64,000 nucleotides of DNA from Begonia masoniana (taxonomy: Eukaryota > Streptophyta > Magnoliopsida > Cucurbitales > Begoniaceae): the NCBI GenBank assembly GCA_022432975.1, contig CM039508.1:15189549-15253548 (forward strand). Direction: 5' to 3'. Shown in pieces: positions 12,276 to 22,589 of this stretch. A model generated the notes under the pieces. That model saw nothing but the letters and a program-made list of their open reading frames with translations. It was not told the DNA's origin and did no database searches. Position 1 is the first letter of the stretch; every line of letters starts with the position of its first letter. A program made the position numbers and the translations under genes.

Positions 12276-13043
12276 AAAGAAATAAATGAATCTGTATCTG
12301 TATCTAAATCTGAGCATGTTTTCTGAATGGCATACGCACGCATGCATCTGCATTTACTAGAGCTTACTGAGATTTAATTATCTCATAGATGTCTGTATGG
12401 TGTAGGTGTTTACAAGGAAACAGGTGAGGACATTCCTCCTCCTGAGGCATGAGGCAGTTGACGGAAGATGGGTTGCGGTGGTGTGTTGCGCAGTCGATGA
12501 TTTACCGACCCGTGGGGGAAGTATATACGTGTTTTGAGGGTTTGGGGTTATTTTGAGATGTTTTGAACTGATAATCGTATAGAGTATTTTAGGTTGTTTG
12601 GATCTGGATAGGAGTTAGAAAAGGTTTTAGTAATTGTATGTAAAACTTTTTGGTTTAAACTGTTTACTGAATGTTTTGGAAATCTATTTTATAAACGGTA
12701 TATTGAATTGTTTGGTTTAATCTGTTAGTTAAACGTTATGAAAATGTTTTGAAATGTTTTTAGGTTGTTACGGATATGCTCGGTTTTTAGAGCTATCCAC
12801 GCGGTTGGATTTCGCAAAGTCCGCTGTAAGTCGATTAAGTTTAGTTTACAAGTGATAGTGGTAATTGATGAAAAATGTGGAAGAATGAGGAATGGGGTAG
12901 AAAATTGAGAAATGGTTGCTCTCTAGAATCGGATTCCAGAGAGGTTAAGGTTTGAAGTTTTCTGTGTTTGCTCTCTGGAAATTCAATGAGAGCACTGTTA
13001 GAAAAAGAAAACAGAGAAGGGAGTGAAGTGGCGATGGGCGCTG

Positions 13044-13705
13044 CTGAGGCGCATGGCTCAGCGATCGATCTCTCGCTGAGGCGCATGGCCCTCAGCGATC
13101 GATCTCTGCTGAGGGCCTATGGGCCTCAGCGATCGATCTCTGCTGAGGCGCATGGCCTCAGCGATCGATCTCTGCTGAGGCGCATGGCCTCAGCGATCGA
13201 TCTCTGCTGAGGCGCATGGCCTCAGCGATCGATCTCTGCTGAGGCGCATGGCCTCAGCGATCGATCTCTGCTGAGGCGCATGGCCTCAGCGATCGATCTC
13301 TGCTGAGGCGCATGGCCTCAGCGATCGATCTCTGCTGAGGCGCATGGCCTCAGCGATCGATCTCTGCTGAGGCGCATGGCCTCAGCGATCGATCTCTGCT
13401 GAGGCGCATGGCCTCAGCGATCGATCTCTGCTGAGGCGCATGGCCTCAGCGATCGATCTCTGCTGAGGCGCATGGCCTCAGCGATCGATCTCTGCTGAGG
13501 CGCATGGCCTCAGCGATCGATCTCTGCTGAGGCGCATGGCCTCAGCGATCGATCTCTGCTGAGGCGCATGGCCTCAGCGATCGATCTCTGCTGAGGCGCA
13601 TGGCCTCAGCGATCGATCTCTGCTGAGGGATCTGGCATGGCCTCAGCGATCGATCTTGCTGAGGTCATGGCCTCAGCGACTGATCGCTGTTGAGGCCAGC
13701 GATCA
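13044..13705. repeat. 32-bp hairpin array in the 3' LTR, about 18 units
   Basis: The unit is the same as at 5074-7098. The first three copies carry one-base insertions or deletions, fifteen perfect copies run from 13143 to 13622, and a degenerate tail follows to about 13705. The remaining LTR end (13706-13943) is what the 5' LTR lacks. Confidence 0.9.
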
Positions 13706-13943
13706 GTCTCTGTTTCTTTTGCCTCTGTCTTCCAGTTTTGCCCTTGGCCGAATTGAAAATGGTTTTAAATGTTTTTAATATTTATTAAATGTTTTAAGTT
13801 TAACTAAAAGGGTTTTAAGAAATAGGTTTACACGACTTTAAATTCCAATTTGATTTCTGCTTCAGTTTAGGTTCAAAGTTTATGATGAGCGTAAAATGAA
13901 AAATTTTATACGGATAAATGGGTACGGACTTAGGGGTGTTACA

Positions 13944-14629
13944 CATTTTATCGAGCAATTCACGCTTGTGAATTCCTAACCTCCATTAATGGAGTTTCTA
14001 AGTTCTCAAACAACCAAAAACTCTAATATTCATCAATAAACCGACTAATTATGTCCAATAACCATCAATACATCCATTAGAGGCGTAATCACGCTAAACA
14101 TATCGATTTCAAACCTTAATCCACGTTTTTAACAAAAACTCTAAACGAACCCTAAACGTTTAAACTCTAGAAATCAAAATCTAAAGCTTCAAAACTGTAG
14201 ATCCTTACCTAGGGAGCGAAGATAGAGTAGAAACGTGAAGAGTCGCCAGAGTTTGGAGAAACGTTGGTCGGCAAAAGTGGAATCGCGCGAGAGGGGGAGA
14301 AAAACGTCGCACAAAGCTCTCTGAGCTTTTCTTTTTCTTTCCTTCGTGAAAGCATAGGGAATGAGAGGGAGTGAAAAATTTGTTAAGTGTTTATTAAAAT
14401 GTTTGTTAGCAAAAATTACCTTTTTGCCCTTTTTATTTAATACTCCACTATCTCGTTATTTTGTCATTGATTTGGTTTTTTCAAAATTCTCCTTATTTCA
14501 CCAATAATTCCAATTTATTATTAGGACTCTATTAAAACTTTATGTTCGCAAAACGGACTTAATTTGACATATTTACAAAAATACCATTACATATTAGAAT
14601 TATAAAATCCCATAAAACCAGGTGTAACA
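13944..14629 (-). mobile_element. Left-out part of the split family A LTR
   Basis: It continues the minus-strand LTR of 1-1264 after the insertion (the target repeat CATTT opens it). Read on the minus strand it starts TGTTACACCTGG at 14629. It carries family A landmarks: the CTTACCTAGG leader end near 14206 and the AAATACCATTAC block near 14579. No purine tract lies outside its start, so it is not a 3' LTR with intact flanks. Confidence 0.7.
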
Positions 14630-14984
14630 GTGTGCATCACCGTCTTATTACCCATCTTCATAACGTGGAAATAAAACCACCTTCACACAGCTGAAGAGAT
14701 ACTGAGATGTCCTCCTGATACTTTGACAACGAAACCATCTAAATTATCACGATGACTCATCCTCACAAGATATATATCGTCACAATATAAAATCATGCAT
14801 TAATAGTAAACGTGAAAAACTGTATATTAGGCCCCGTCATATTTTATACTAGTGACAACTCATAAAAATAGATTTTCATAAATCATGTTATGCAGTGCAA
14901 AAAGTATAAAATCCTTAACTTGATGACGATTTCTCATATGGTCAGCTAGAGCTACAACCTCTAGTATCGACTTGAAATCCACAA
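14630..14984. other. Unassigned sequence
   Basis: About 350 bp of AT-rich sequence with no frame, repeat or LTR end that I recognise. Confidence 0.5.
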
Positions 14985-15175
14985 ACTGGTCTGAGCCGAC
15001 AACAAAACCAAACTAAGAAAATCCATCTCAACCACTACGTAGAACATGGATAGGTCCTACACCAGAACTAGGAATCCAATCAAAAACTCTATATATAGCC
15101 GCAGACCTATTTTTAAAAATTAAAACCGTGCGATCAACACTTCAAGAGGGATGAGTTGACACTTATAAGTTGGGG
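14985..15175. repeat. Fragment of the 0.7-kb tandem repeat
   Basis: The stretch from AAGAAAATCCATCTCAACCA to AGGGATGAGTTGACACTTAT matches 18560-18740 and 20180-20335. It is cut off at 15176 by an LTR. Confidence 0.8.
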
Positions 15176-15379
15176 TGTAACGCCCTGAATTAATAAACCT
15201 GGTTCGCTACACACACTCACTAGACTTCACTGTAATTTAAAACTTTGTCTATGGATACATCGTTTAATCCAACAAAACTTGCAGTAGAAAACATTCATGT
15301 AAAACAGAGACATTTTGTAAACAGGCTAGAAGAATCTTTCAGTTTAAATAAAATAATAAAAAGAAAACGTTCGAAACTT

Positions 15380-15960
15380 CTCTGCGACATCTACAGCTAG
15401 TTCAACGCTACTGGGCGATCTGGCATCCACAGAGTCTGTCGTTCCCAACCTTGGACAATATACTTGTCTACGGCTCTGGACGACAGACTCTGGACAAGCG
15501 ACTTTGGACGACGCAACTCTGAACGATGTACACTGAACGACATCGCCTTGGACGACTGTATTCGCTCGCAGAGTGGACGGCAACCTTATCTTAGGATTAC
15601 TTAATGACTTTGGACGACTGTTCCTCATTGTCCACAGCTACATAGATTTTTTGCCTATGGATTATCGTCCACAAACTTACATAGTTTTATCATCCACGGA
15701 ACACGTGACTTTCTCGTCCACGGGGTTACATAAACTCATCGTCCACGGACAAACATCCATAGACTTACTTAAATTTGTCGTCCACGGACCATGTGACTCT
15801 ATCGCCCACGGATCACATGACTTTATAAATTTGGACGACTACTGTGAACAGTATCATTTCAAACAACTTGTCCACAGAGTAGACAACTATTTACACCTTC
15901 GACCCTGGACGATATGCTCGTCCACGACTTTGGACGACTATTTTTGCCTCCAGTCTGGAC
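15380..15960. repeat. Degenerate TCGTCCA / TGGACGA repeat tract
   Basis: TCGTCCAC occurs repeatedly in one orientation (about 15666, 15713, 15740, 15778) and its complement TGGACGA in the other (about 15510, 15610, 15830, 15906, 15933, 15956). It sits at the LTR position where other family C LTRs have CGGTAGATG-type repeats. Confidence 0.75.
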
Positions 15961-16479
15961 GATTATCTCTATGACAGAAACATGACTTAACCGATTAAAC
16001 ACTAAACGATGGATAATTCTGACTACAGGAGAACATATAAAAATTTGACAGTAACCATTCAAAACAACGTAAATCCTTAACTTACTAAAAATCCAGAAGG
16101 AAAACTCCAGTTAAAACCAACCATGTTTTATCGTCAAAATAATTTCAGAAACGTATCAAAATATTAAAACTAATACTGGTTTAAAATTCTCAGCACACAT
16201 TAGCTAAACATTTGTCCACTAAGTTCCACACATACTACCATTGGTTAAACCGCCTCATCAGTGCACCAGATCGTGGCAATGGATGCACTCCTCCAACCGC
16301 GCCTATTCCTCAGTATACTCAGGGAATTCACTTGTAGTCACCTCAGCACCTACATCACAAAACTCATCTATTGGCCTAATGCTAAATAAGTAGAGCAATA
16401 ATGAAATGAAATTGTTGAAACATAAATCCTATTCATGCTGTTTCTACTCTCATAGTTCATGTTGCAATAATAATTATTC

Positions 16480-16675
16480 TCTGTTGATCCCTCTGTTCGA
16501 TGAGAAGCGGATCAATTTTTTCAAAGTATACATCCTCTAACTCGATTAAGGGGCAGATTAGTTCCCTTAATAGCTGATCTTGATCCTCCTGTTCGATGGG
16601 AAGCGAATCATTTTTCCCAAAGTATATATCCTCTAACTCGATCAAGGGGCGAATTAATTCCCTTATAGCTAATCT
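16480..16675 (-). repeat. Two copies of an about 105-bp LTR sub-repeat
   Basis: Both copies contain the CCTCTAACTCGATTAAGGGG-like block and a following TTCCCTTAATAG-like block. Equivalent pairs lie at 43700-43910, 47338-47530 and 63495-63690. Confidence 0.8.
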
Positions 16676-17399
16676 GATTCAATCTGTTCATGTCTCACCA
16701 TGCCACTATATCAGTAAATTCATTTTCATGTTTTTTCAAAAACATGATACATGCCAAACTGGTTGAAATCATGCAAAACATACATACACCCTACTGTTTT
16801 GTGATGTAGGCCCGAAGGCACACGCATACTTTACTTACCTGGCTTCTTGGAAATGCTTGGTTGCAAGATACTTCGGGAGTTTTGCTTGAACCTAAAGTCA
16901 TAGACATAGTATCAATTAGATCGTCACTAAACCTCATTCTAAACTATCCAGAAGTCTAAGGAAGCTAGTTGGGAGCTCTGTTCTTCGAGCATTCCCGATT
17001 CCTCACAAAACCCGAACTCAACTCTCACTCACAGCATTCCCAAAACACGCATCTACAATCCTCTCTATCATCTATAATCACTAATACAGCAAGAAATCAA
17101 AGTAAAACTCACCTAGGTTGAAGAAATCAGGTAGGGGAATCGCCGAGAGAACCTGCCGAGCTGAGCCCCAAAAAGGAAAGAAATAATGTGGCGGCTAAAC
17201 CCTTCATTTATACCACAAGCTTTACAAATTACACATATGCCCTTGACTTACCAACTTTAACCTATTTAAGCAACCAATCAAATTTACTTAATTCTATAAA
17301 AATAAAAGTCACAAAATGTTGTTATGAAAATCAAGGCCGACGATTACTGGTTGCTACAATCTACCATCTTTAAAAGAATTTTGTATTCAAAATTCAGTG

Positions 17400-18066
17400 C
17401 TTAAACAGCTCAGGATATCGACTCATCATGTCCTGCTGGCATTCCCAAGTTGCCTCCTCTACATTCTGGTTACGCCATAAAACCCTCACTAGCTGAACCT
17501 CCTTGTTGCATAGTCCAGAATTTCCACTGGTTTCTCCACATAGGTAAGAGTAGGATGAATTTCAATGCTCTACTGTTCCACAACATGAGATGGATTCTGC
17601 ATACATTTCTTCATCATAGAAACATATAACACATTGTGAATTCCTTCCATAGAGGCTGGTAACTGTAACTGATAAGCTGTCTTCCCAATCCTCTTCAAAA
17701 TTGAGAATGGTCCGATGTATCTAGGATTCAACTTGCCTCTTTTCCCGAATCTTACAACTCCTTTGAATGGGGAAACCTTAGGAAAAACTTCATCACCGAC
17801 TTCAAACTCCAAATCTCTACGTCTTTTATCGGCATAACTTTTCTACCGGTTTTGAGCTGTCAAGATTTGCTGTCAGATAAGGGCAACCTTCTCCACTGTT
17901 TGCTGCACAATATTAGGACCAATCAAACATGCTTCTCCAACTTCATCCCAGTACAATGGAGATCTGTATTTCCGTCCATATAATGCCTCGTATGGTGTCA
18001 TACCTATTGTCGCCTGAAAACTGTTGTTACAAGCAAATTCCACCAACGATAAGTACTTACTCCAAG
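17400..18066 (-). pseudogene. pol: Gypsy integrase C-terminal fragment
   Basis: On the minus strand this encodes the end of a Ty3/gypsy polyprotein. It has the integrase stretch FQATIGMTPYEALYGRKYRS with PLYWDEVGEA (about 17900-18020), then the C-terminal domain with GDEVFPKVSPFKGVVRFGKR and NPRYIGPFSILKRIGKTAYQ (17600-17812) and a chromodomain-like tail. The frame is broken near 17845 and 17575. Its N-terminal side is lost at 18066, where a Cassandra LTR fragment abuts. It is a dead remnant, closely related to the pol of 29535-39282. Confidence 0.85.
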
Positions 18067-18297
18067 TGTGACGACCCGGATGTGTAAGTATGGTATGATG
18101 GCTGCACGAACCAGAACCCGGATGGCGGTACGTCCGCGCAGGCAAACTGGAAGGTGACAGGTCGTAAAGAGGGGGTCGTCACAATCCCACATCGCTTGGG
18201 AAAGTATGTGAAAATGAAACATATGTAAAGAGACCCTTCCAACATAGCAAAACGCGTTTGGGAGCACAATTGGCAACGGATCCCATAAGAACTCCCC
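18067..18297 (+). mobile_element. Cassandra-type LTR fragment, plus strand
   Basis: It starts TGTGACGACCCGG, contains CACAATCCCACATCGC, and ends inside the 5S-like part (GGATCCCATAAGAACTCC at about 18278-18295). It is in the opposite orientation to the complete TRIM at 18795-19674, so the two form an inverted pair about 0.6 kb apart. The junction with the 0.7-kb repeat shares ACTCC on both sides. Confidence 0.75.
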
Positions 18298-18882
18298 ATT
18301 GCTGATTTCTTCCACCAATCGACCAAATAACTTAAATGCAAATTAATCCTACTCAAATACAACCCATATATTTGAGTTTCCAAGCTAAAATCTGATTTAC
18401 ATAAAAAACCTAATTTTAACATAAAAAACAGAGGTTGAAAACTTGTAATCATTCGTAGCCTCTTCATGAAAGTTGTTGCTAGATGTCTTGCGAACGTTTC
18501 ACCATCCTTCGAACGTAATGATTTGCGCAAAACCAAATCACTACGAACTCATCTGAGCCTAAAACAAAACCAAAGTAAGAAAATCCATCTCAACCACTAC
18601 GAAAAACACATGGATGGGCCCTACACTTGAACTAGGAATCCAATCAAGAATTCTATATACACCTGTGAACTTATTTTTAAAAATTAAATCTTTGCGATCA
18701 ACACTTCAAGAGGGATGAGTTCACACTTATAAGTTAGGGTTAATCCATCAGTCGACACTTATAACACTACGGTTTGCCCATGGTCGACACTTCATGTAAC
18801 GACCCCTTTTCCCAGCAAGATATTGTCCGAGCTGTGGATTGGGCCGTAACCCAATATCCTCCCCTCACGGCTTTGTTTGGCG

Positions 18883-18974
18883 AGAACTTCCCGGAAGGTC
18901 ACCCAACCTGGAATTGCTCTCGCCGAAGGACTTTTAACTTTGGAGTTCTTATGGGATCCGTTGCCAATTGTGCT
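18883..18974 (-). promoter_or_regulatory. 5S rRNA-like segment in the Cassandra 3' LTR
   Basis: Read on the minus strand, GGATCCCATAAGAACTCC, then AAGTTAA, GGCGAGAG and GGGTGACCTTCCGGGAAG follow the order of plant 5S rRNA, including the internal RNA polymerase III promoter region. Other bases differ. It is probably a Pol III-type promoter rather than a working rRNA gene. Confidence 0.85.
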
Positions 18975-19254
18975 CCAAAACGCGTCTTGCTATCTTGGGA
19001 GGGTCTCTTTACATATGTTTCATTTTTACATACTTCCCCAAGCGATGTGGGATTGTGACAACCCTCTTTTTACGACCCGGGATTCGCCTATACTCGCGTC
19101 CGGGATTCGCCTACACTTGGCTTAGGTACCGAGGTTTGCCCCGCAACCTGAGGTTTGCCCCGCAGTCGTACCCATACGTGCACATTCGGGTCATCACAAT
19201 CACCCCCCCTCGGGGGCCCAACGTCCTCGTTGGCCACATTTTTGGTTGGGTACA

Positions 19255-19267
19255 GGCTCTGATACCA
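19255..19267 (-). promoter_or_regulatory. Primer-binding site of the Cassandra TRIM
   Basis: The minus strand reads TGGTATCAGAGCC two bases after the end of the 5' LTR. It is complementary to the 3' end of initiator tRNA-Met. Confidence 0.9.
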
Positions 19268-19357
19268 TTTGTAAGGACCCCTTTTCTCAGCAAGATATTG
19301 TCCGCTTTGGGGATTGGGCCGTAACCCAATATCCTCCCCTCACGGCTTTGTTTGGCG

Positions 19358-19449
19358 AGAACTTCCCGGAAGGTCACCCAACCTGGAATTACTCTCGCCG
19401 AAGCACTTTTAACTTCAGAGTTCTTATGGGATCTGTTGCCAATTGTGCT
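19358..19449 (-). promoter_or_regulatory. 5S rRNA-like segment in the Cassandra 5' LTR
   Basis: It has the same arrangement as 18883-18974 with a few substitutions (GGATCCCATAAG becomes AGATCCCATAAG). This copy would start element transcription. Confidence 0.85.
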
Positions 19450-20870
19450 AAAAAACGCATCTTGCTATCTTGGGAGGGTCTCTTTACATATGTTTCATTT
19501 CCACATACTTCCCCAATCAATGTGGGATTGTGACAACCCCCTTTTTACGACCCGGGATTCGCCTATACTCGAGTACAGGATTCGCCTACACTCGGCTTAG
19601 GTCCCAAGGTTTGCCCCGCAACCCGAGGTTTGTCCCCGCAGTCGTACCCATACATGCACATTCGGGTCATCACACTTCATACCTCTCGGGTTTCAACCCA
19701 AAATGCACTAGTGGTCATCACTTTCTTCGAAGTGTCGACACCTTTCTAAAATAAAAATGTATGTGGTCGACACTTCCTTTAAGCTGTCGATACTAGTACT
19801 TCTCTCTGTTTCGGGCGAAAGTTTTGAAGTGTCGACTGGCTTCCGTAGCAGTCGACACTTAGGCGATATTCAACGACTGAAAGTTGCAAAAATCACTCCC
19901 CATTGCAGACTTCCTCCACCAATCGACCAATTAACTCAAATGCAACTTAATCCTACTCAAATACAACCCATGGATTCGAGCTTCCAAGCTCGAATATGAT
20001 TTACATAAAAGCCCTAATTTAACACAAAAAATGGATGTTGAAAACTTACAATCGTTTGTAGCCCCTTCACGAAAGTTATTGATAGATGTCTTGCGAATGT
20101 TTCATCGTCCTCGGAACGTAACGATTTGTGCAATACCAAATCACCACGAACTCATCTAAGCCTAAAACAAAACCAAAGTAAGAAAATCCATCTCAACCAC
20201 TACGGAAAACACATGGATGGGTCCTACACTAGAACTAGAAATCAACTCTAGAACTCTATATACAGCCACAAACTTATTTTTAAAAATTAAAACTGTGCGA
20301 TCAACACTTCAAGAGGGATGAGTTGACACTTATTAACCCACCGGTCGAAACTTATAACACTACGGTTTGTCCGTGGTCGACACTCATACCTCTTGGGTTT
20401 CAACCCAAAATGCACTAGTGGTCATCACTTCCTTCGAAGTGTCGACACCTTTCGAAAAAAAATGTATGCGATCGACACTTCCTTTAAGTTGTCGATACTA
20501 GTCCTTCTCTCTATTTCTAATCAAAGTTGAGCAGTCGACACTTAGGCGATATTCAACGAATGAAAGTTGCAAAGATCACTCTCCATTGCTTACTTCCTCC
20601 ACCAATCGACCAAATAATTTAATTGCAACTTAATCCTACTCAAATGCAACCCATAGATTTGAGTTTCCAAGCTCGAATCTGAATTTACATAAAAACCCTA
20701 ATTTTAACATAAAAAACGGAGGTTGAAAACTTACAATCGTTCGTAGCCCCTTCACGAAAGTTGTTACTAGATGTCTTGCAAACGTTTCACTGTCATTGGA
20801 ACGTAACGATTTATGCAAAACCAAATCACCTCTCTCCCTCTCCTCTTCCTCTTTTTGCACAAAGGTGAGG

Positions 20871-21215
20871 AGAACAAAATAGGGTTTTTCCCTGTTTTTT
20901 TTTTAAAATCTCTTTCACTAATTTATTTAATATGAAAGATTTATTTAAATCAAATAAAAATCATTTATTTTCTTATATGACAACACCAAACGTTTTATCC
21001 AAATTTCACTCTAGGTAAATCTTCAATTTACATGAATTTATATTCTCAAATTAACCTCGATAATTTTCTAAATTACTGATTTGGCTAATTGACTAAAAAT
21101 TCTAACAGGGTCACAACACGACAAAGCGAGTCAACCCATAATCGGTTTACCATTCTTAATGCAAAAAATTAATACGTGAAATTTGAAATTTTTAAAAATA
21201 CTGGTTTTTACATAA
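20871..21215. other. AT-rich DNA, nothing recognised
   Basis: The stretch is dominated by TTTAAT and AAAT words and includes a T-run at 20894. No frame or LTR end could be supported. Confidence 0.5.
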
Positions 21216-21720
21216 TTATTTACGCTCAGGTAATTCATTCACAAACATAGCCTTCAAAAATTCTCTCTCCAAGCTCATTTGATGACGCAATCTATGCTTT
21301 TGAAATTTTATGACGTATATATGCGCAACTACAGAGTCAAATATTTGATGTTTACATAACTTGATCTTCAATTCTTCTAATTTCACTCTGAAAACACGCA
21401 CTATTAAATCAAGTCTATTTTTGGCTTCTTCAAAAAGAAGCATCTCCGATTTGATATCTGACCAATTTAGATTTCAAGTTATTGTTAGAAATATATCTGA
21501 CTTTCCAAATTTTTACACAAGCGACGTTGCATCCATATAACGTTTTTGCTTATCTCTTAGTCCTCTTATAAATGTAGCTGGCAAGATGATTTTTCGACCA
21601 TTGTTTGTGGTCAATGTTTTGCCAAAATGATTACTATCCACAATACCTTGACAGAGCTCTGAGCGGATTTTAGCTTATTTGTACGAAAAAAATTCAAGCG
21701 AGCTTTTTCAATCTATAAGT
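21216..21720 (-). pseudogene. Helitron Rep/helicase N-terminal domain relic
   Basis: Helitrons are rolling-circle transposons. Their N-terminal Helitron_like_N domain precedes the Rep nuclease. The minus strand reads, in order, an RSELCQGIVDSNHFGKTL segment, RKIILPATFIRGLRDKQKRY (about 21542-21598), KFGKSDIFLTIT, NLNWSDIKSEML and VVAHIYVIKFQKHRLRHQ (about 21290). This order is typical of the family. In-frame stops (TGA and two TAA) interrupt it, and the Rep HUH motif and helicase are absent. The last 75 codons (21216-21443) are open. Recognition is by motif order from memory, not by a search. Confidence 0.75.
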
Positions 21721-22355
21721 ACATATAAACAACACATTGTTGTAATAGTCACCTTGATTGCAATAAACATAAAAAAATCTTTGTGTCTAATTTGCAATTT
21801 GTAGGAATAGTATTCACAATAGGAAACCACTTTTCGTTTTTTCCCTCATTCAAAATCTAAAAAGAAGGAAATATGTCAGACTATATAACTTTAAGAACTA
21901 GTGTGTAAAGAGCAAAAACATACCATTATTTTCATTACGCAATAACTATTATGGTGTTGTCAAATGTAAAATTTCAGAAGGAATTTGAATATTTTCATTT
22001 AGGCAAAAACGATCATGTGTTTGCGGAATTCCTTGATGCAATCCAGTTTTACCATGAGAAAATAATAAAGGATATTATAGAGGATTGTAAAACCATAAAA
22101 ATGGTAAATTTGTACACTGAATTTGAGTGTATGGATACAAGAATTTCTCTATTGGATATAGTCAGTGAAAAACCATCACCAAACCATACTACAACAACTT
22201 GAGAAGCGTGAAGAACATTGTAAGTTTGTTGATCAAGATTCACATATGATCTTATCAAAATGACACACTCCACCAAATTGGATCTATAGCCCTTGCTTCG
22301 AAAAAAGACAGCATATAGATTTCTTTGTAACATATGCACTAAATTGAAAATAACA
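21721..22355. other. Unassigned AT-rich sequence with one small frame
   Basis: It contains an 83-codon plus-strand frame (21951-22202), rich in Lys, Glu and Phe, that I do not recognise. Nothing supports expression. It may be the rest of the Helitron relic or its flank. Confidence 0.3.
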
Positions 22356-22580
22356 TGTAACGCCCCTGAACCCGCCACGGCTCGGTGCGCTACTTTGCTA
22401 ACCAATCCATCGTTTAAAACGGCGTTTAAAATAATTTTTGAAGAATTTTTGACTCGATTTTTGGGTTTTTCGAACCCTCAATTTTTGTTGGAAAATGTGC
22501 CCAGAATACGTTTAAAATATGTCAAAAAAGATCGGGTTAAAACATAGTAGAAATAGGAAATTTAAAAAAAAAAACGTTTT
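22356..22580 (-). mobile_element. LTR end fragment, minus strand
   Basis: TGTAACGCCCCTGAACC at 22356 has the form of a minus-strand LTR terminus of family C type (compare 15176 and 61860), with a GGTGCGCTAC block. It breaks off at an A-run near 22563, beyond which a plus-strand gypsy RT begins. Confidence 0.6.
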
Positions 22581-22589
22581 TGGTTAGTA

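Larger units (their letters stand above)
15176..17358 (-). mobile_element. 3' LTR of a family C gypsy element, minus strand
   Basis: Read on the minus strand it starts TGTAGCAACCAG (17358) and ends AGGGCGTTACA (15176). It is joined on its right to the 3' end of a gypsy pol in the same orientation, so it is a 3' LTR. It shares with the other family C LTRs the ATGTAGGCCCGAAGGCAC block (about 16804), the paired sub-repeats near 16480-16670 and a variable short-repeat tract. Confidence 0.8.
18795..19674 (-). mobile_element. Cassandra: Complete Cassandra TRIM retrotransposon
   Basis: This is an 880-bp non-coding element with two LTRs (18795-19198 and 19270-19674, 404 and 405 bp) and an internal part of only 71 bp. 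On the minus strand the LTR starts TGTGATGACCCGAATG and ends with a TTACA-type terminus. The internal part holds the tRNA-iMet binding site next to the 5' LTR and the purine tract GAGGGGGGGTGAT next to the 3' LTR. The 5-bp target duplication is CTTCA (18790-18794, 19675-19679). Both LTRs carry a 5S rRNA-like segment, the hallmark of Cassandra. It encodes nothing and depends on other elements. Confidence 0.9.
18298..20870. repeat. Tandem block of about 0.7-kb units
   Basis: The landmark CCATTGC followed by a TTCCTCCACCAATCGACC-like block lies at 18298, 19900 and 20583. Without the Cassandra insertion and its duplicated target the spacing is about 717 and 683 bp. The units hold several GTCGACACTT motifs and an AGGGATGAGTTGACACTT block. 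About 2.4 units are present and diverge moderately. I do not recognise the family, and the small frames are not conserved between units. Confidence 0.8.

Noticed and set aside
15573..15974. 133-residue frame
   Set aside because: It is a translation of degenerate TCGTCCA repeats in a minus-strand LTR.
18883..18974. Functional 5S rRNA gene
   Set aside because: Only the core order is kept and many bases differ; it lies in both LTRs of a TRIM, as in Cassandra.
21951..22202. 83-residue frame as a host gene
   Set aside because: No recognised domain and no flanking gene structure.
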